Source of the DNA: Owenia fusiformis
Taxonomy: Eukaryota; Annelida; Polychaeta; Sabellida; Oweniidae
Reading direction: 5' to 3'
DNA: 25,000 bases
NCBI GenBank assembly: GCA_903813345.2
Contig: CAIIXF020000284.1
Coordinates: 1-25,000 of the forward strand
Under the pieces are notes generated by a model. That model was not told the DNA's origin, ran no database searches, and saw only the letters and a list, made by a program, of their open reading frames with translations. This document shows positions 9,244 through 19,300 of this stretch, in pieces. Both the position numbers and the translations under genes were made by a program. Every line of letters begins with the position of its first letter. The first letter of the stretch is position 1.

Positions 9244-9720
9244 CACATTTAGTGCAATATATGTATTTATTACTCAATATGCATCTCACATTTAGTGCAA
9301 TATATGCATTTATTGTAATATTTGTCTTCAAACATATGCACTATGTATTTCACATTTAGTGCAATATTCATATTAATTGTAATATTTGACCATATGCAAT
9401 ATACTACTTACATTTAGTGCAATATATGTATTTATCATGCAATATGCATCTCACATTTAGTGCAATACATGTATTTATTGTAATATTTGTCTTCAACCGA
9501 TGCATTGTGTATTTCACATTTAGTGCAATGTTTATATTTATTGTAATATTTGACCATAGTGCAACATGCTACTTACATTAAGTGCAATATATGAATTTAT
9601 TGTTATAACAGTCTTCGACCATATGCATGATACAATTCACATTTAGTGCGATATTTGTATTTATTGTAATTTTTGACCATATGCAACATGCTACTCTCAT
9701 TTAGTGCAATATATGTATTT
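9244..9720 (+). repeat. Higher-order tandem repeat in the LINE 3' region
   Basis: A word close to cacatttagtgcaatat recurs at 9244, 9287, 9351, 9409, 9452, 9515, 9574, 9638 and 9696. The spacings are 43, 64, 58, 43, 63, 59, then 64, 58. Three monomers of distinct length thus make a higher-order unit of about 165 bp. It is present twice in full and a third time without its 43-bp member. Between the words are recurring tttattgtaatattt and ccatatgca segments. Confidence 0.9.
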
Positions 9721-10043
9721 AATATAATGATTGACAATATCATTCCATGAACTGCTTATTTATTTATGCCAAACTGATTAATCAGACTGAATTTATATCA
9801 TTGGTTATTAATCATGTATACATTTTTACCAGGGACATTTTTGTCTCTGTCTTTATGAGTGTTGACCCAAGCTGCCCATTGGGGGTAGTAATGGGTGACA
9901 CTCAGATATAATGTATACTGTGTCTCATAAGTCGGCACCGGCTGGTGATGTTACAAAATGTTGTTTTTATTATGTATTTTATATGTATATTGTAATGTCA
10001 GTGACACAAAAATAAACTATTTTAAACTAAACTAAACTAAACT

Positions 10044-11100
10044 AGTATCGGGTATTCACTAAAATCAATGTATCGCATATTCACTGCGGAATATGCCGTA
10101 CTCACCTGTGGATTATGCCATATACCGCAGGAGAGTATGGCATATTTACCCGTATCACAAATACCGCACAATCATGAATGTATGGCATAAACCGCGTAAC
10201 AGTGTTTACCATTAAAATACAAGAGGTAATTTCAAAGAATCGATATGGTTATTTTAAGTTTAGAATCATGATTGAGGCTATCTTGTTTCTTTTTTTTCTT
10301 AGTGATATTGAATGTTCTTCCAATTTAATTTTCCATCTATGAAAACTCCAGGGAATTAATGTTTGTTTCTGATTAGATTCTGATTAGATAAAAGGGGAAT
10401 TGTTGTCGTAGCAATAACCGTTGAATATATGTAACAACACCACTAAAATTTTTGTTTTAATTTTCATGGCGTTAGCTCTTAGGTATATTTTAATTTTGAT
10501 AAGTAAATTCCTATGAATGGATTTGTTTGGTTTTGGATATAATTAAAACCTTTTTTATGATTGGTATTTTGAATCTAAACTTAAAATAATATATTTGTAA
10601 ACTTACCGCATCCTCGATTTGCTTTAGTTTGGCTGTGATACCTGTAATTTTAAAATATACCTTATGTATATTTCATGAACGGAAACGCATTCAAACTATT
10701 TTGCAGTATTCTTTTATCACTTCATATGTTATTTCATCATTGGACATGATGAATTATAATGAGATGTTCAACAATGACACAATTGGGACTATGTTAGTAT
10801 AAATAAAAACGTATGTTTGATTTCAAACATTTGAGTTTGATATATCACTTAAAGGTATGCACATGGTGATAACTGAGTTTTTTTCAATGAATTGATTCAA
10901 ATGTATAATCGAGTGAAAATCAACAACAAAATCATTTCAAACAATATCTTGTAATGCTGATCATTCCTAATAATTGTTTTTTTGTTGATTTACACCATGG
11001 CGGCACAATGCAAAACAATAATGGATGAACTAATGAAGCAATTTTGCTAAATGATAATGGTGTATACATTTAAAAAAGTAATCCATACATCGTTGATATA
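10044..11100. other. AT-rich intergenic DNA
   Basis: No gene is visible. 10080-10200 is rich in partly palindromic words (tatgccatat with tatggcata, accgca repeats) related to 5215-5255 on the other side of the LINE. The rest shows nothing. The last two bases (TA) are the left target-site copy of the element at 11101. Confidence 0.5.
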
Positions 11101-11276
11101 CAGGGTGGTCCAAAAAATGGGACACTTGTATTTCAAAAATAAATATTGATTTTCTTGATGAAAACATGTCATACTATATACCAGTGGATAAGGAATTTAC
11201 TTATCTTTAATTTGGTATATCATAAGTTCAAATTTATTATAATGTCTGTCAACCAGCGTCCGTTATATAAATTATG

Positions 11277-11555
11277 TCATTTTAGTTTCAAAACGGGTTT
11301 TCCAAAACTTGTAAAAAACAAGTTTTTTGTCAACTTTATGTACACAAACAGACGTTCAATATGTCCACCATTTTGATCAATTATAGCCCTCAATTCTGGC
11401 CTTAACTGGTCAAAAACATCATTGAAATTCTGTTGAGACAATGAATTCCACTTCTCAACAAGTCTATCCTTAATAAGGGACTGAGTAGATGTAATGGGTT
11501 CACGGTAAATCAATTCTGTTAGTTCTCCCAATATGTGATAGTCGCGGACGTTGAC
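11277..11555 (-). pseudogene. Transposase C-terminal fragment, left arm
   Basis: The open frame runs DVNVRDYHI, then GELTELIYREPITSTQSLI, then NGGHIERLF, the C-terminal region of a Tc1/mariner-like transposase after the last catalytic block. It lacks the DNA-binding domain and both catalytic Asp residues, so it is inactive. The counterpart in the right arm (about 11738-11970, plus strand) has several stops. Confidence 0.8.
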
Positions 11556-11619
11556 ATCGCATTATCCAATTATGTTGTTTTTAGACCATTCTGATATGAG
11601 GTCATTCTCGAATCATTAT

Positions 11620-11970
11620 ATTTTTCAACAAGATGGGGCGCCAAGCAATAGATCTCACAAGAGTGTCACATGTTTAAAGGAAAATGTGCCTAAATCCTTC
11701 CCCTAATCACTGCCTCCCCCAGATCACACGATCACCCAACGTCTGCGACTACCACGTATGGCAAGAACTAACACGTATTGGTGTACCATGAATCCTTTAC
11801 ATCTATTCCGTCTCTTGAGGACAGAATTGAATTAATGAGAAGTGAAAGTCATTGTCTTAACAGCATATCAATGATGCTATTGGCCTGTCTTAGTTTGGGC
11901 CAAAATTGAGGGGTACAATTAATCAAAATGGTGGACATATTGAACGTCTGTTTATGTAAAGTTGACAATA
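11620..11970 (+). pseudogene. Transposase fragment, loop and right arm, decayed
   Basis: The plus strand encodes FQQDGAPSNRS, LKENVPKSF, then after stops VCDYHVWQELTR and a C-terminal remnant aligning with the left arm down to the codons for GGHIE. At least four stops or frame changes are visible. It matches the second half of a Tc1/mariner-type transposase. Confidence 0.75.
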
Positions 11971-12196
11971 AAACTTGTTTTTGCAAGTTTTGGAAAACCC
12001 GTTTTGAAATGAAAATGACGTCATTTATATTATGGACGCTGGTTGACAGACATTATAATAAATTTGAACTTATGATATACCAAACTAAAGATAAGTAAAT
12101 TCCCTATCCAGTGGTATATAATATGACATGTTTTCATCAAGGAAATCAATATTTATTTTTGAAATACGAGTATCCCATTTTTTGGACCACCCTGTA

Positions 12197-12820
12197 TTTG
12201 GCTGGATTTTGCGTACATTACAAGTGACATATGTATTTCAAATATCTACAAACGATATCAATATTATAAGATTGCGACTTTCGTTTTGAATTTAATTCTT
12301 CATAGTCTTAACCAGCTATTTAGCTGGGATATCACGCGAGGCCATTATTCACATCATTTTCAATTTGAAATGCCATTTGTTTATATTTTCGTATTTCTCG
12401 TTGTTTGATTTAATTTAAAAACATATATTAAACGAATCTATTTTTCGTGAGTTGATATGAATGAATAGTGAAAATGCATTACATTTAAACTAAAGATACT
12501 TTCAATAACAGGATCTGGTATATAAATTTAGTTTTGTGTTTAAGGAACTGGATAAAATGTTTTATTTTCAAATATATAAGTAAACGCTTATCTAAGTTAA
12601 CGTTTAAATTCCATCAACCCTTTATACACAATACAAACGTATAAGGAGAGAAAAACAATATAAAACCCGAAAATGGGAAAATAAAAAGAAAAACATCTAA
12701 GATTCAAATCTAACAAAGTTCAACCCATTTTAATTTAATGTATTACATATAGAATCTCTAATCTTTTTCGTGGAATGGTCATTTGTTAAAAAAGAGATGG
12801 GTTGTGAATAACCAATACAA
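12197..12820. other. Intergenic, nothing recognised
   Basis: This is AT-rich sequence without a credible reading frame, repeat or RNA gene that I can support. Confidence 0.4.
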
Positions 12821-12903
12821 GTAGATCTACCAGAGGTCCAGGAACATGTATAAAAAGAATCGATATATTTTTTACACATGTTCCCGGGCCTATGAGATCT
12901 ACA
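12821..12903. repeat. Imperfect 37-bp inverted repeat (hairpin)
   Basis: The left arm starts gtagatctac and contains ggaacatgtataaaa. The right arm is its near complement, ending tgagatctac, with a loop of about 12 nt. Weak complementarity continues outward. It is compatible with a very small MITE or a hairpin RNA precursor; nothing decides between them. Confidence 0.6.
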
Positions 12904-14307
12904 CTGTCTAACTACAAAAAACAAAAGTTGACTGTTTGACCTGAGTAAAATAAAGACATATTTAAAACGTGTTCAGCATTTCAAAGGGTATGCATAGCCC
13001 CCTTTCGAGATCAACGCCGTGACATATAAATGCCTTTTTACTTTGTTCATTCATTGGTAAACGAAACCTTTCATAAATCTACAAACTCAACATTATACCT
13101 CATTTGCATATCAAATGGTGGAATTCTACACGGTAAAAATCATACCATTCCAGTTAGAAGTCGAAATGATATTTTCCCTTAAATATTATTTCATTAACTT
13201 GTTCATGAAAGTTCGTTTAATTGATCAAATATATTAATCAAATTATTCATCCCATTCGAAAATGAATTGAAATGTTTATTGAAATGATTATTTCAGCCTT
13301 TGAAAACAGCAAATTTTCGGATTCGCCTGTGTGAATTGCGTGAAAGCAAGTTGCTGGTCATCACAATATCGAATTACCATTCAGAAGAGGCTCTTTAAGG
13401 TTCATCCGATCACCATAAAAGTGAATTTAGTGAATTTATTTTATTTTAAAATATTTGGAGGAAAGGTTGGACATTTTAATATTCAACGAACGAAGTTTAA
13501 AAGTTAGCAAGAATAATGAAAGAGTTCCTAGATTTGGATAACAACGCCTTTTGGTGCCTCATTATTTCAATTTTAGAAAATTTTTGTTTCACTCATGTCA
13601 TTCCTTATCATGTCTAATTTAGAGAATCCCCGAATTGCACACTTTATTTAATGGATGGTCTCAGCTATTATCTATAAATATAGTCATCATTTTTATCATT
13701 TGGGAGAATTAAACATTTTCTCCTCATTTTTGCACTTTTAATCCTCATTAACTTCACCAATTCATAACATATCGCATGTCTTTTGAAAGATGTATGTTTG
13801 AGATGTGAAAGGAATATATTTGTAGGTCAATTGGACATGCTCCTTGTACTTTTGTCACTCCATATCGATCTGATTCTGCCTGAAGGACAAGAGATCGGAT
13901 GTAGTTTTTTATATTATTTTCATAAATCCTCTTTGGTTAATTGTATTGTATCTTCTATTACCACAAGTGCATATTGTGAGTACATTTACACTTTTTGTTT
14001 TACATTAACATATCTACATAATATTACAGGAATAGAAATACATCTGCATAAGGATATTACGCTAAGTTTTACGCTTGAGGTTTTGAAATTATCTGTAAGT
14101 TTTTTTTAAATCTGGTATTCCAACATCGGAATGTCTGCTGTGAAAATAGGACGAAATCCATTTTTAAATCAAAGTTTTCAAATATGTTCTAAAACACCAA
14201 CAAAACAGTCTGGGCTCGCTGTCAAACTAATTATCATGATTTAATTCTTATAACATTAAAATGTGTTCTTAAATATTTTTATGTTTTAAGTATTAGAAAT
14301 GACATAT
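12904..14307. other. Intergenic, no gene recognised
   Basis: Short open frames exist, for example 13783-14109 on the plus strand, but have no domain, codon or splice support. There is no RNA gene or clear repeat. Confidence 0.4.
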
Positions 14308-14500
14308 TTCAGTTCAGTTCAGTGTCTTTATTTCCTCCACATAGGTGAAGATTTAAACATTACATATACTTACAGACAATTCACTGTAACAGATTATTTA
14401 CATTTGTACATATTGTTACATATAGATTTACATTTAGAGTTTTTACATTTCTGTTTGTTTGATAACTGTTTTAACCATTAGATCAATGTAATATGCACTA
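14308..14500 (-). mobile_element. Retroelement 3' end (LINE or SINE), reverse orientation
   Basis: On the minus strand the sequence ends GGAAATAAAGACACTGAAC followed by two more GAACT-type pentamers at 14308-14324. This is an AATAAA signal followed within about 10 nt by a pentanucleotide tail, the same end structure as the LINE at 10011-10043. The 5' limit (near 14500) is a guess. No coding part remains. Confidence 0.5.
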
Positions 14501-15082
14501 TTCAATAGGTTCACCTTTCCAGACCCTAAACAGGTCACCTGGTTAAAATTTAAAATTTAAGAAAATAAAATCCAATAACAAACGTTTTTGCAGACGATTA
14601 TTTAGGGACATGTCTCTGACAAATTAGTATTAATTTTTATACTCAGAGCATCCCTGAAATTCGAATAAATCTCAATTATAGTTTGCTTGAAAATAGGTAG
14701 ACAAGACTTACCGCCCTGCAAACTGATATGGCTTTCCAAGGGTACCATAAATAGTATTTAATTGATATAATTTCATATTGTGCCATTAACGATGAAACAT
14801 GCTGCAAAATAATCAATTTATTTGTCACTTAAAATACCACAATGTTGATTTTCACCATTGGGTGCCCCATTGTAAGTTTATATCAGTCAAGTATTCAAGT
14901 AAAAAATGGATGAAAGTATCATCGAGTCGGTTACAAGAGAAATATACTACACGCTCATAAAGACCAACACATTACAAGAGAAAGACTTTAAGTCCACAGA
15001 GAGCAACTAGCTGATTACAGAGCAACAGATACATGTACAAAACGAATGACGATAATATATGTTTTCATAGCTAATAAGAAAA
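14501..15082. other. Upstream region of the sulfotransferase gene
   Basis: No coding sequence is seen. A word acaagagaaa occurs at about 14933 and 14976. I cannot identify a convincing TATA box, so the promoter position is unknown. Confidence 0.4.
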
Positions 15083-16075
15083 ATGAGGTTACTTAAAAGA
15101 AAATATGCATTTCTATTTGGACCGCTCTTAGGATGTATCTGTATATACGTGTACGTATTTATGGAACAATCTGGCAAAGACAAAATTATCAACAAATATC
15201 TTAGATTTGATATGGATGTAAAGGCGGTACCATCTCCATTTTCCTTATATGGGAAAGCAGATCAGAACATAGTACTGTATAACAGAATGCCGAAATGTGG
15301 TTCTTCGACAATGCATACTTTTCTGGGAAGACTTAGTCAACTTCAAGGCAAGTTTAGAATGAAGCATTCAACAATATATGGAAAAAGACAACTTAGTGAT
15401 AAAAAAGACATAATTGATTTTGCGCGGTCTTTGCATAATCCTAATAATAGTAATTGCAAATCACATAAATGTGTATTTGATCGTCATATCCATTTTGTCA
15501 ATTTTGAGGACTTTGGTTTCAAGCAGCCAATCTACTTCAACATAATAAGGGAACCTTTTGAACAACGATTATCGGTTTACTATTACACTTACGCAAAAAG
15601 AAAACCTGAAGAACTAACAAAATTGTTTAGGAGTCACAAGAATCGAACCTTTGAGGAATGCATTCAACAAAACATAAAAGATACGAAAGCAGTAGATAGA
15701 CAGTGTTTTGTTGACCCAGTCAAACAATATGTTATATGGTTCTGTGGCCATGAACCAAACTGTTCAACTAATATGGCATATGGACTTCAAAAAGCCAAGC
15801 ACAATATAGATAAGTATCACATGCTTGTTGGACTTACGGAAGAATTTGGACTTACACTGAAAGCAATGGAGCGAATACTACCGTCCTTTTTTCTAGGAAT
15901 TGGAAAATTCAAAGCTTCAACAAAATTGAACAGTGTAAACGATTCAAAAAAGAAGCGACCTTCATCAAAGATGGTAATTGAATATGTGAAGATGAGATTG
16001 AAAGAAAATTATGAAATATACAATTACGTGAAGCAAAAGTTTCATGCGACTTTGAAAAAGTTAAATGTGAGTTGA
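15083..16075 (+). CDS. Uronyl/heparan-sulfate 2-O-sulfotransferase-like, single exon
   Basis: This is a 330-residue type II Golgi membrane protein predicted to move sulfate from PAPS to the 2-O position of uronic acid in glycosaminoglycans. The N-terminal hydrophobic anchor is at residues 8-27, followed by a short stem. The 5'-phosphosulfate loop is VLYNRMPKCGSST (64-76). DRHIHFVNF (133-141) carries the two histidines (135, 137) matching the catalytic pair of HS2ST. The 3'-phosphate motif is NIIREPFEQRLSVYY (R156, S164). CGHEPNC (221-227) and LVGLTEEF (248-255) are typical of the family. The C-terminal YEIYNYVKQKFH is closer, as I recall it, to UST than to HS2ST. N-glycosylation sequons occur at N187 and N227. 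The start has A at -3 and directly precedes the anchor. Lack of introns suggests retroduplication or a lineage-expanded intronless subfamily. It is complete with no damage. Confidence 0.93.
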   Translation: MRLLKRKYAFLFGPLLGCICIYVYVFMEQSGKDKIINKYLRFDMDVKAVPSPFSLYGKADQNIVLYNRMPKCGSSTMHTFLGRLSQLQGKFRMKHSTIYGKRQLSDKKDIIDFARSLHNPNNSNCKSHKCVFDRHIHFVNFEDFGFKQPIYFNIIREPFEQRLSVYYYTYAKRKPEELTKLFRSHKNRTFEECIQQNIKDTKAVDRQCFVDPVKQYVIWFCGHEPNCSTNMAYGLQKAKHNIDKYHMLVGLTEEFGLTLKAMERILPSFFLGIGKFKASTKLNSVNDSKKKRPSSKMVIEYVKMRLKENYEIYNYVKQKFHATLKKLNVS

Positions 16076-16357
16076 ATGCGAATCAGCACACGTATTCAAT
16101 GGAATACAAGGATATATTTTAATGGCTGGCTAGACCCCAGGGCAAAACTTAATGTTCTCTTTTTAAAGCTCGCATGATATACATTGTTCATGTTATGAAT
16201 ACAAGTCCCACAGTCTATGTAGTATATTTAGATAATGAAAGTGCATAACATTGACATACTTTTACATGATTTTATACTGAATTGTATAAAAATGTAATTG
16301 GCTCAGCCTAACAATATGATATTGTAAAAACGGGACTACTATGAACTAGCTGGGTAC
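16076..16357. other. Sulfotransferase 3' flank
   Basis: There is no AATAAA in the first 200 bases after the stop. AT-rich sequence follows, and then a transition into GAACG-rich repeat DNA. No other feature is seen. Confidence 0.4.
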
Positions 16358-17135
16358 TATCAAACCAAACTAGTTCTCACTACGTTCTCGAAAACAGGCT
16401 TCAACTGTGTACGAACGGACTGAACGTACTTAGAACCGTTTGGGGTCTATTTACAAACTTCATCGAACGTACTCGAACGGGTAGGTCCTCTAGAACATGC
16501 TCAAAATATTCTCTTGGTCGTCACGTTCTAGAATTAGAACGAGTGACAACCTACTAACGACGAGCTGGACGTACTATGAACGGAACCGTCGTACTTCAAT
16601 CCTACTAGGGACGTGTTTACAACGAGTTTAACTGTCTGAAGACGTATTGAGAACGAGGTAGAACTTACGCAATCGGGTTAAAACTGATTAAGAACGTATT
16701 TATCAACGAGTTAGCAAAAATATAGCTATCACACCAAGCAAGTAGCCACTGCGTTCTTCAAAACTGGTTTTAAACTGTGTGCGAATGGAATGAACGTAGC
16801 TACAACGTTCTACGGTCTGTTTACGAACTTCATGGATTTTCCCTGACGGGGAATGTGATTTAGAATTTTGAATCGATTCGAAATTCGATGGCAACCATAC
16901 CGTTCTGTAATCAGGCCATGATGACCTTCTAGAATAAAAGACGCGTTATACGACGTTGCACACCGACGTGGTGCGACCTGAACGAACTGCGAATGAGGTG
17001 GATGTATTGAAGACTGTTTATGAACGAAGTAGCCAATTAGTTTATACATATTTCCCGACCACAGCCAGATTGAGCCCGTTTTACGACGTTTTCGTAGGAC
17101 TGGCAAGAACGGGTAAGAACTAGTTTGGTGTGTTA
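16358..17135. mobile_element. GAACG-rich inverted-repeat element, copy 1
   Basis: It starts tatcaaaccaaactagttct and ends with the near complement agaactagtttggtgtgtta. Internally the start-type sequence recurs at 16727 in direct orientation, so the element is built from two related halves. The body is full of short words gaacg, aacga, cgtac and cgttc, often in complementary pairs, and is much richer in CpG than its AT-rich surroundings. No transposase is encoded; the minus-strand frame at 16810-17106 is incidental. This is probably a non-autonomous DNA transposon of a family I cannot name. Confidence 0.7.
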
Positions 17136-17196
17136 GGGGGGTAATTATACGCCTACAATGAGAAGGCAGAATAAGATGTTACTCTCCTAACCCTAC

Positions 17197-17992
17197 TATC
17201 ACACCAAACTAGTTCTCACTACGTTCTCGAAAACGGGCTTCAACTGTGTACGAACGGAGTGGACCTACTAAGAACCGTTTGGGATCTATTTACAAACGTC
17301 ATCGAACGTACTCGGACGGGTAGGTCCTCTAGAACTTAGACAATGCTCAAAATGTTTTCGTGGTCGTCACGTTCTACAATTAGAACGAGTGACAACGTAC
17401 TAACGACGAGCTGGACGTACTACGAACGGAACCGTCGTACTTCAATCCTACTAAGGACGTTTTAACAACGAGTTGAACTGTCTGAGGACGTGTTGAGAAC
17501 GAGGTAGAACTAATTGCAAACGGGTTTAAACTGATTAAGAACGTATTCAACACTGCTTATGAACGAATTAGCAAAAATATAGCTATCACACCAAACAAGT
17601 TCCCACTGCGTTCTTCAAAACTGGTTTCAAACTGTGTGCGAACGGAATGAAGTAGCTGCAACTTTCTAAGGTCTATTTACGAACTTTATGATCGTTCTCA
17701 GACGGGAATGTGATTTTAGAACTTTGAATCGATTCAAAATTCGATGGCGACCATACCGTTCTGTAATCAGGTCATGTTGACCTTCTAGACTAAGGGACGC
17801 GTTCTACTACGTTGCACGCCGACGTGGTGCGACCTGAACGAACTGCGAACGAGATGGACGTATTAAAGACTGTTTAAGAACGAAGAAGCTGATTATTTCA
17901 GACATATTTCCCGACCACAGCCAGATTGAGCCCGTTTTACGACGTTTTCGTAGGACTGGCAAGAACGGTATAAGAACTAGTTTGGTGTGATA
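17197..17992. mobile_element. GAACG-rich inverted-repeat element, copy 2
   Basis: This is the same family as 16358-17135, same orientation, offset 839 bp, separated by 62 bp. Its ends are tatcacaccaaactagttct and agaactagtttggtgtgata, with flanks ctaaccctac and tggggggttag extending the complementarity. An internal direct copy of the start lies at 17584. It is close enough to copy 1 to align end to end, with scattered substitutions and small indels. Confidence 0.7.
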
Positions 17993-18365
17993 TGGGGGGT
18001 TAGATGGCAAGTGTTAACATAACAGTTTTGACTTCAATGAGTACATAATCGCAAATGAATAACACAGGGACCCCACATGTCTTGAACATCGACTCATGGC
18101 TTCGACATACAACATAGCGCCCCACTTGGCTTGTTTCGCTACCAAGAAAGCTAGAATGTGAATCTCAATAAACAAAAATGGCTTATAGGCTTTTAGAAAA
18201 TGTTTCCCTGTGTTTAAATGCGCATGCTAAAATCATAATTGTAATCTCATCAATACCTAAAAATTCAGGCAGACTCTTAAACTGAGATGTACTTAATGTA
18301 GTGTATTCCAAAGCCTTAAAAGCTTTGATAAGATCGATGGGAAGTTGTGGCACATACGTGCATAT
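17993..18365. other. Intergenic with an unexplained minus-strand frame
   Basis: A minus-strand frame about 18183-18360 reads LPIDLIKAFKALEYTTL and onward to ACAFKHRETF before a stop. It may be a decayed coding fragment, but I recognise no family and it has no supported start or splice sites. Nothing else is seen. Confidence 0.3.
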
Positions 18366-18506
18366 AATAGGGAGTTTAAGCTCGCATATGAAGTCGAAAC
18401 GCCAACCTATACGTTTGACCAATTGCTCATACAAATGCATCGCTTAAATATTTTCCGTTCACGTTTAGTAGGTTGTGGAAAACATTGCACGCTTAAACTC
18501 CCTATT
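18366..18506. mobile_element. MITE-like unit with 16-bp perfect inverted ends
   Basis: The sequence aatagggagtttaagc (18366-18381) is perfectly complementary to 18491-18506. Further complementarity lies inside (caacctatacgt against acgtttagtaggttg). The total is 141 bp, with TA on both sides of the GGGAG core. It has no coding capacity. Confidence 0.65.
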
Positions 18507-18774
18507 GTTGCGCTCCCTTTACTTGCCATGGAATCAACTTTATCAGGACTGGTAATGTAATAATTATTAACAGTTTCGATACAAGACAGAATTTCTACAT
18601 TTCGAAACGCTTGGCTCATTTATTGACCAATTTGTATTTGATTTACATCAGATATAATTCTGTCGTTTAGTTAATGATAAACGTATTTAATAAAGATTAT
18701 CCGAAGAAGAATGCAAAGCACTAATCAATGATTTATTTACTGGGAGGGATTCAATGAGTTTGATTCCAAAGGAT

Positions 18775-18816
18775 AATATGATATTTCCCGAGGGCCCAAG
18801 AGGGAAATATCATATT
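18775..18816. repeat. Perfect 15-bp hairpin
   Basis: The sequence aatatgatatttccc (18775-18789) pairs perfectly with 18802-18816 across a 12-nt loop containing gggccc. It may be the end or centre of an unrecognised MITE. Confidence 0.7.
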
Positions 18817-19060
18817 GTCACGTGGAATAAATGAATAGTTAATTCCGACCAGGAAATAAGCTTTTTATTCCATAATAATCATAACTCTCATTATAAAATC
18901 CGAGTTCATATTTTGTTATACCCTTTCAGTAATTAAGCAAGGATATTACGAGATGAATTTTCAAATTATACATAACTATACTCCCAATGAAACAAGCTGT
19001 CATCAGGCAATGGCAAATATTTGATAAAATAAGGATTTTAAGACGTATGACCACTTTTTA

Positions 19061-19072
19061 CCCCCCCCCCCC
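19061..19072 (+). repeat. Homopolymer of 12 C
   Basis: This is a run of twelve C preceded by five T and one A. Its length is likely to vary between individuals or assemblies. Confidence 0.9.
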
Positions 19073-19266
19073 ATCACTCATTAAGAACTTCCGCTGGTGC
19101 AATTAACTTAGGAATCATAGGATTATAAACTTTGTATTTTACACACAGTATATTTACTTTAAAACAACAAATATGCATATGAAGCAAAATTGTGAAATAT
19201 ACTTTAAAATACTACACTAAGAGACTTAACTTTATGAAATTTGAAATATATATAACATTTTTATTG

Positions 19267-19300
19267 TAGTAGTAGTAAAGTAGTAGTATTAGTAGTAGTA
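19267..19300 (+). repeat. TAG trinucleotide microsatellite
   Basis: This is an imperfect run of tag/agt triplets interrupted by aaa and att. Confidence 0.85.

Larger units (their letters stand above)
5260..10043 (+). mobile_element. Near-complete APE-type LINE (non-LTR retrotransposon)
   Basis: The element has a leader frame, an endonuclease/reverse-transcriptase frame, a long 3' region with tandem repeats, an AATAAA at 10011-10016 and a pentanucleotide tail (AAACT repeated about four times) ending near 10043. The long intact frame marks a young copy. The 5' end is not sharply visible. I place it between about 5260 and the leader ATG at 5293, because sequence before 5260 shares short words (ccgcaggtgagtatg-like) with the 3' flank at 10080-10140 and is therefore probably host DNA. 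No clear target-site duplication was found. Domain order and the C-terminal zinc-knuckle-like motif resemble the I/Jockey-like groups, but I cannot fix the clade. Confidence 0.88.
11101..12194. mobile_element. Palindromic Tc1/mariner derivative with 450-bp arms
   Basis: The ends are cagggtggtccaaaaaatgg and its complement, flanked on both sides by TA (11099-11100 and 12195-12196), the target site of the Tc1/mariner/IS630 superfamily. The inverted arms run about 11101-11553 and 11738-12194, far longer than normal terminal repeats. Both arms contain the 3' end of the transposase gene plus the 3' terminus: left on the minus strand, right on the plus strand. The 184-bp loop carries FQQDGAPSNRS, matching the conserved block around the second catalytic Asp. 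The element thus lacks its true 5' end and is an inverted duplication of 3' halves. It cannot encode a working transposase. Confidence 0.87.

Noticed and set aside
9244-9720. CRISPR-like array (regular repeats with spacers)
   Set aside because: The intervals between words are themselves repeated, not unique, and the setting is an animal retrotransposon.
13783-14109. 108-codon plus-strand ORF
   Set aside because: Composition follows local AT richness; no domain, splice context or signal peptide is recognisable.
16810-18010. Minus-strand ORFs sharing FLPVLRKRRKTGSIWLWSG-type sequence (16810-17106, 17807-18010)
   Set aside because: Their similarity comes from the two copies of the repeat element; there is no known protein, and the frames are broken differently in each copy.
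18407-18619. 70-codon minus-strand ORF as a real gene
   Set aside because: It runs into the inverted-repeat unit at 18366-18506 and has no recognisable domain; at most it is a decayed fragment.
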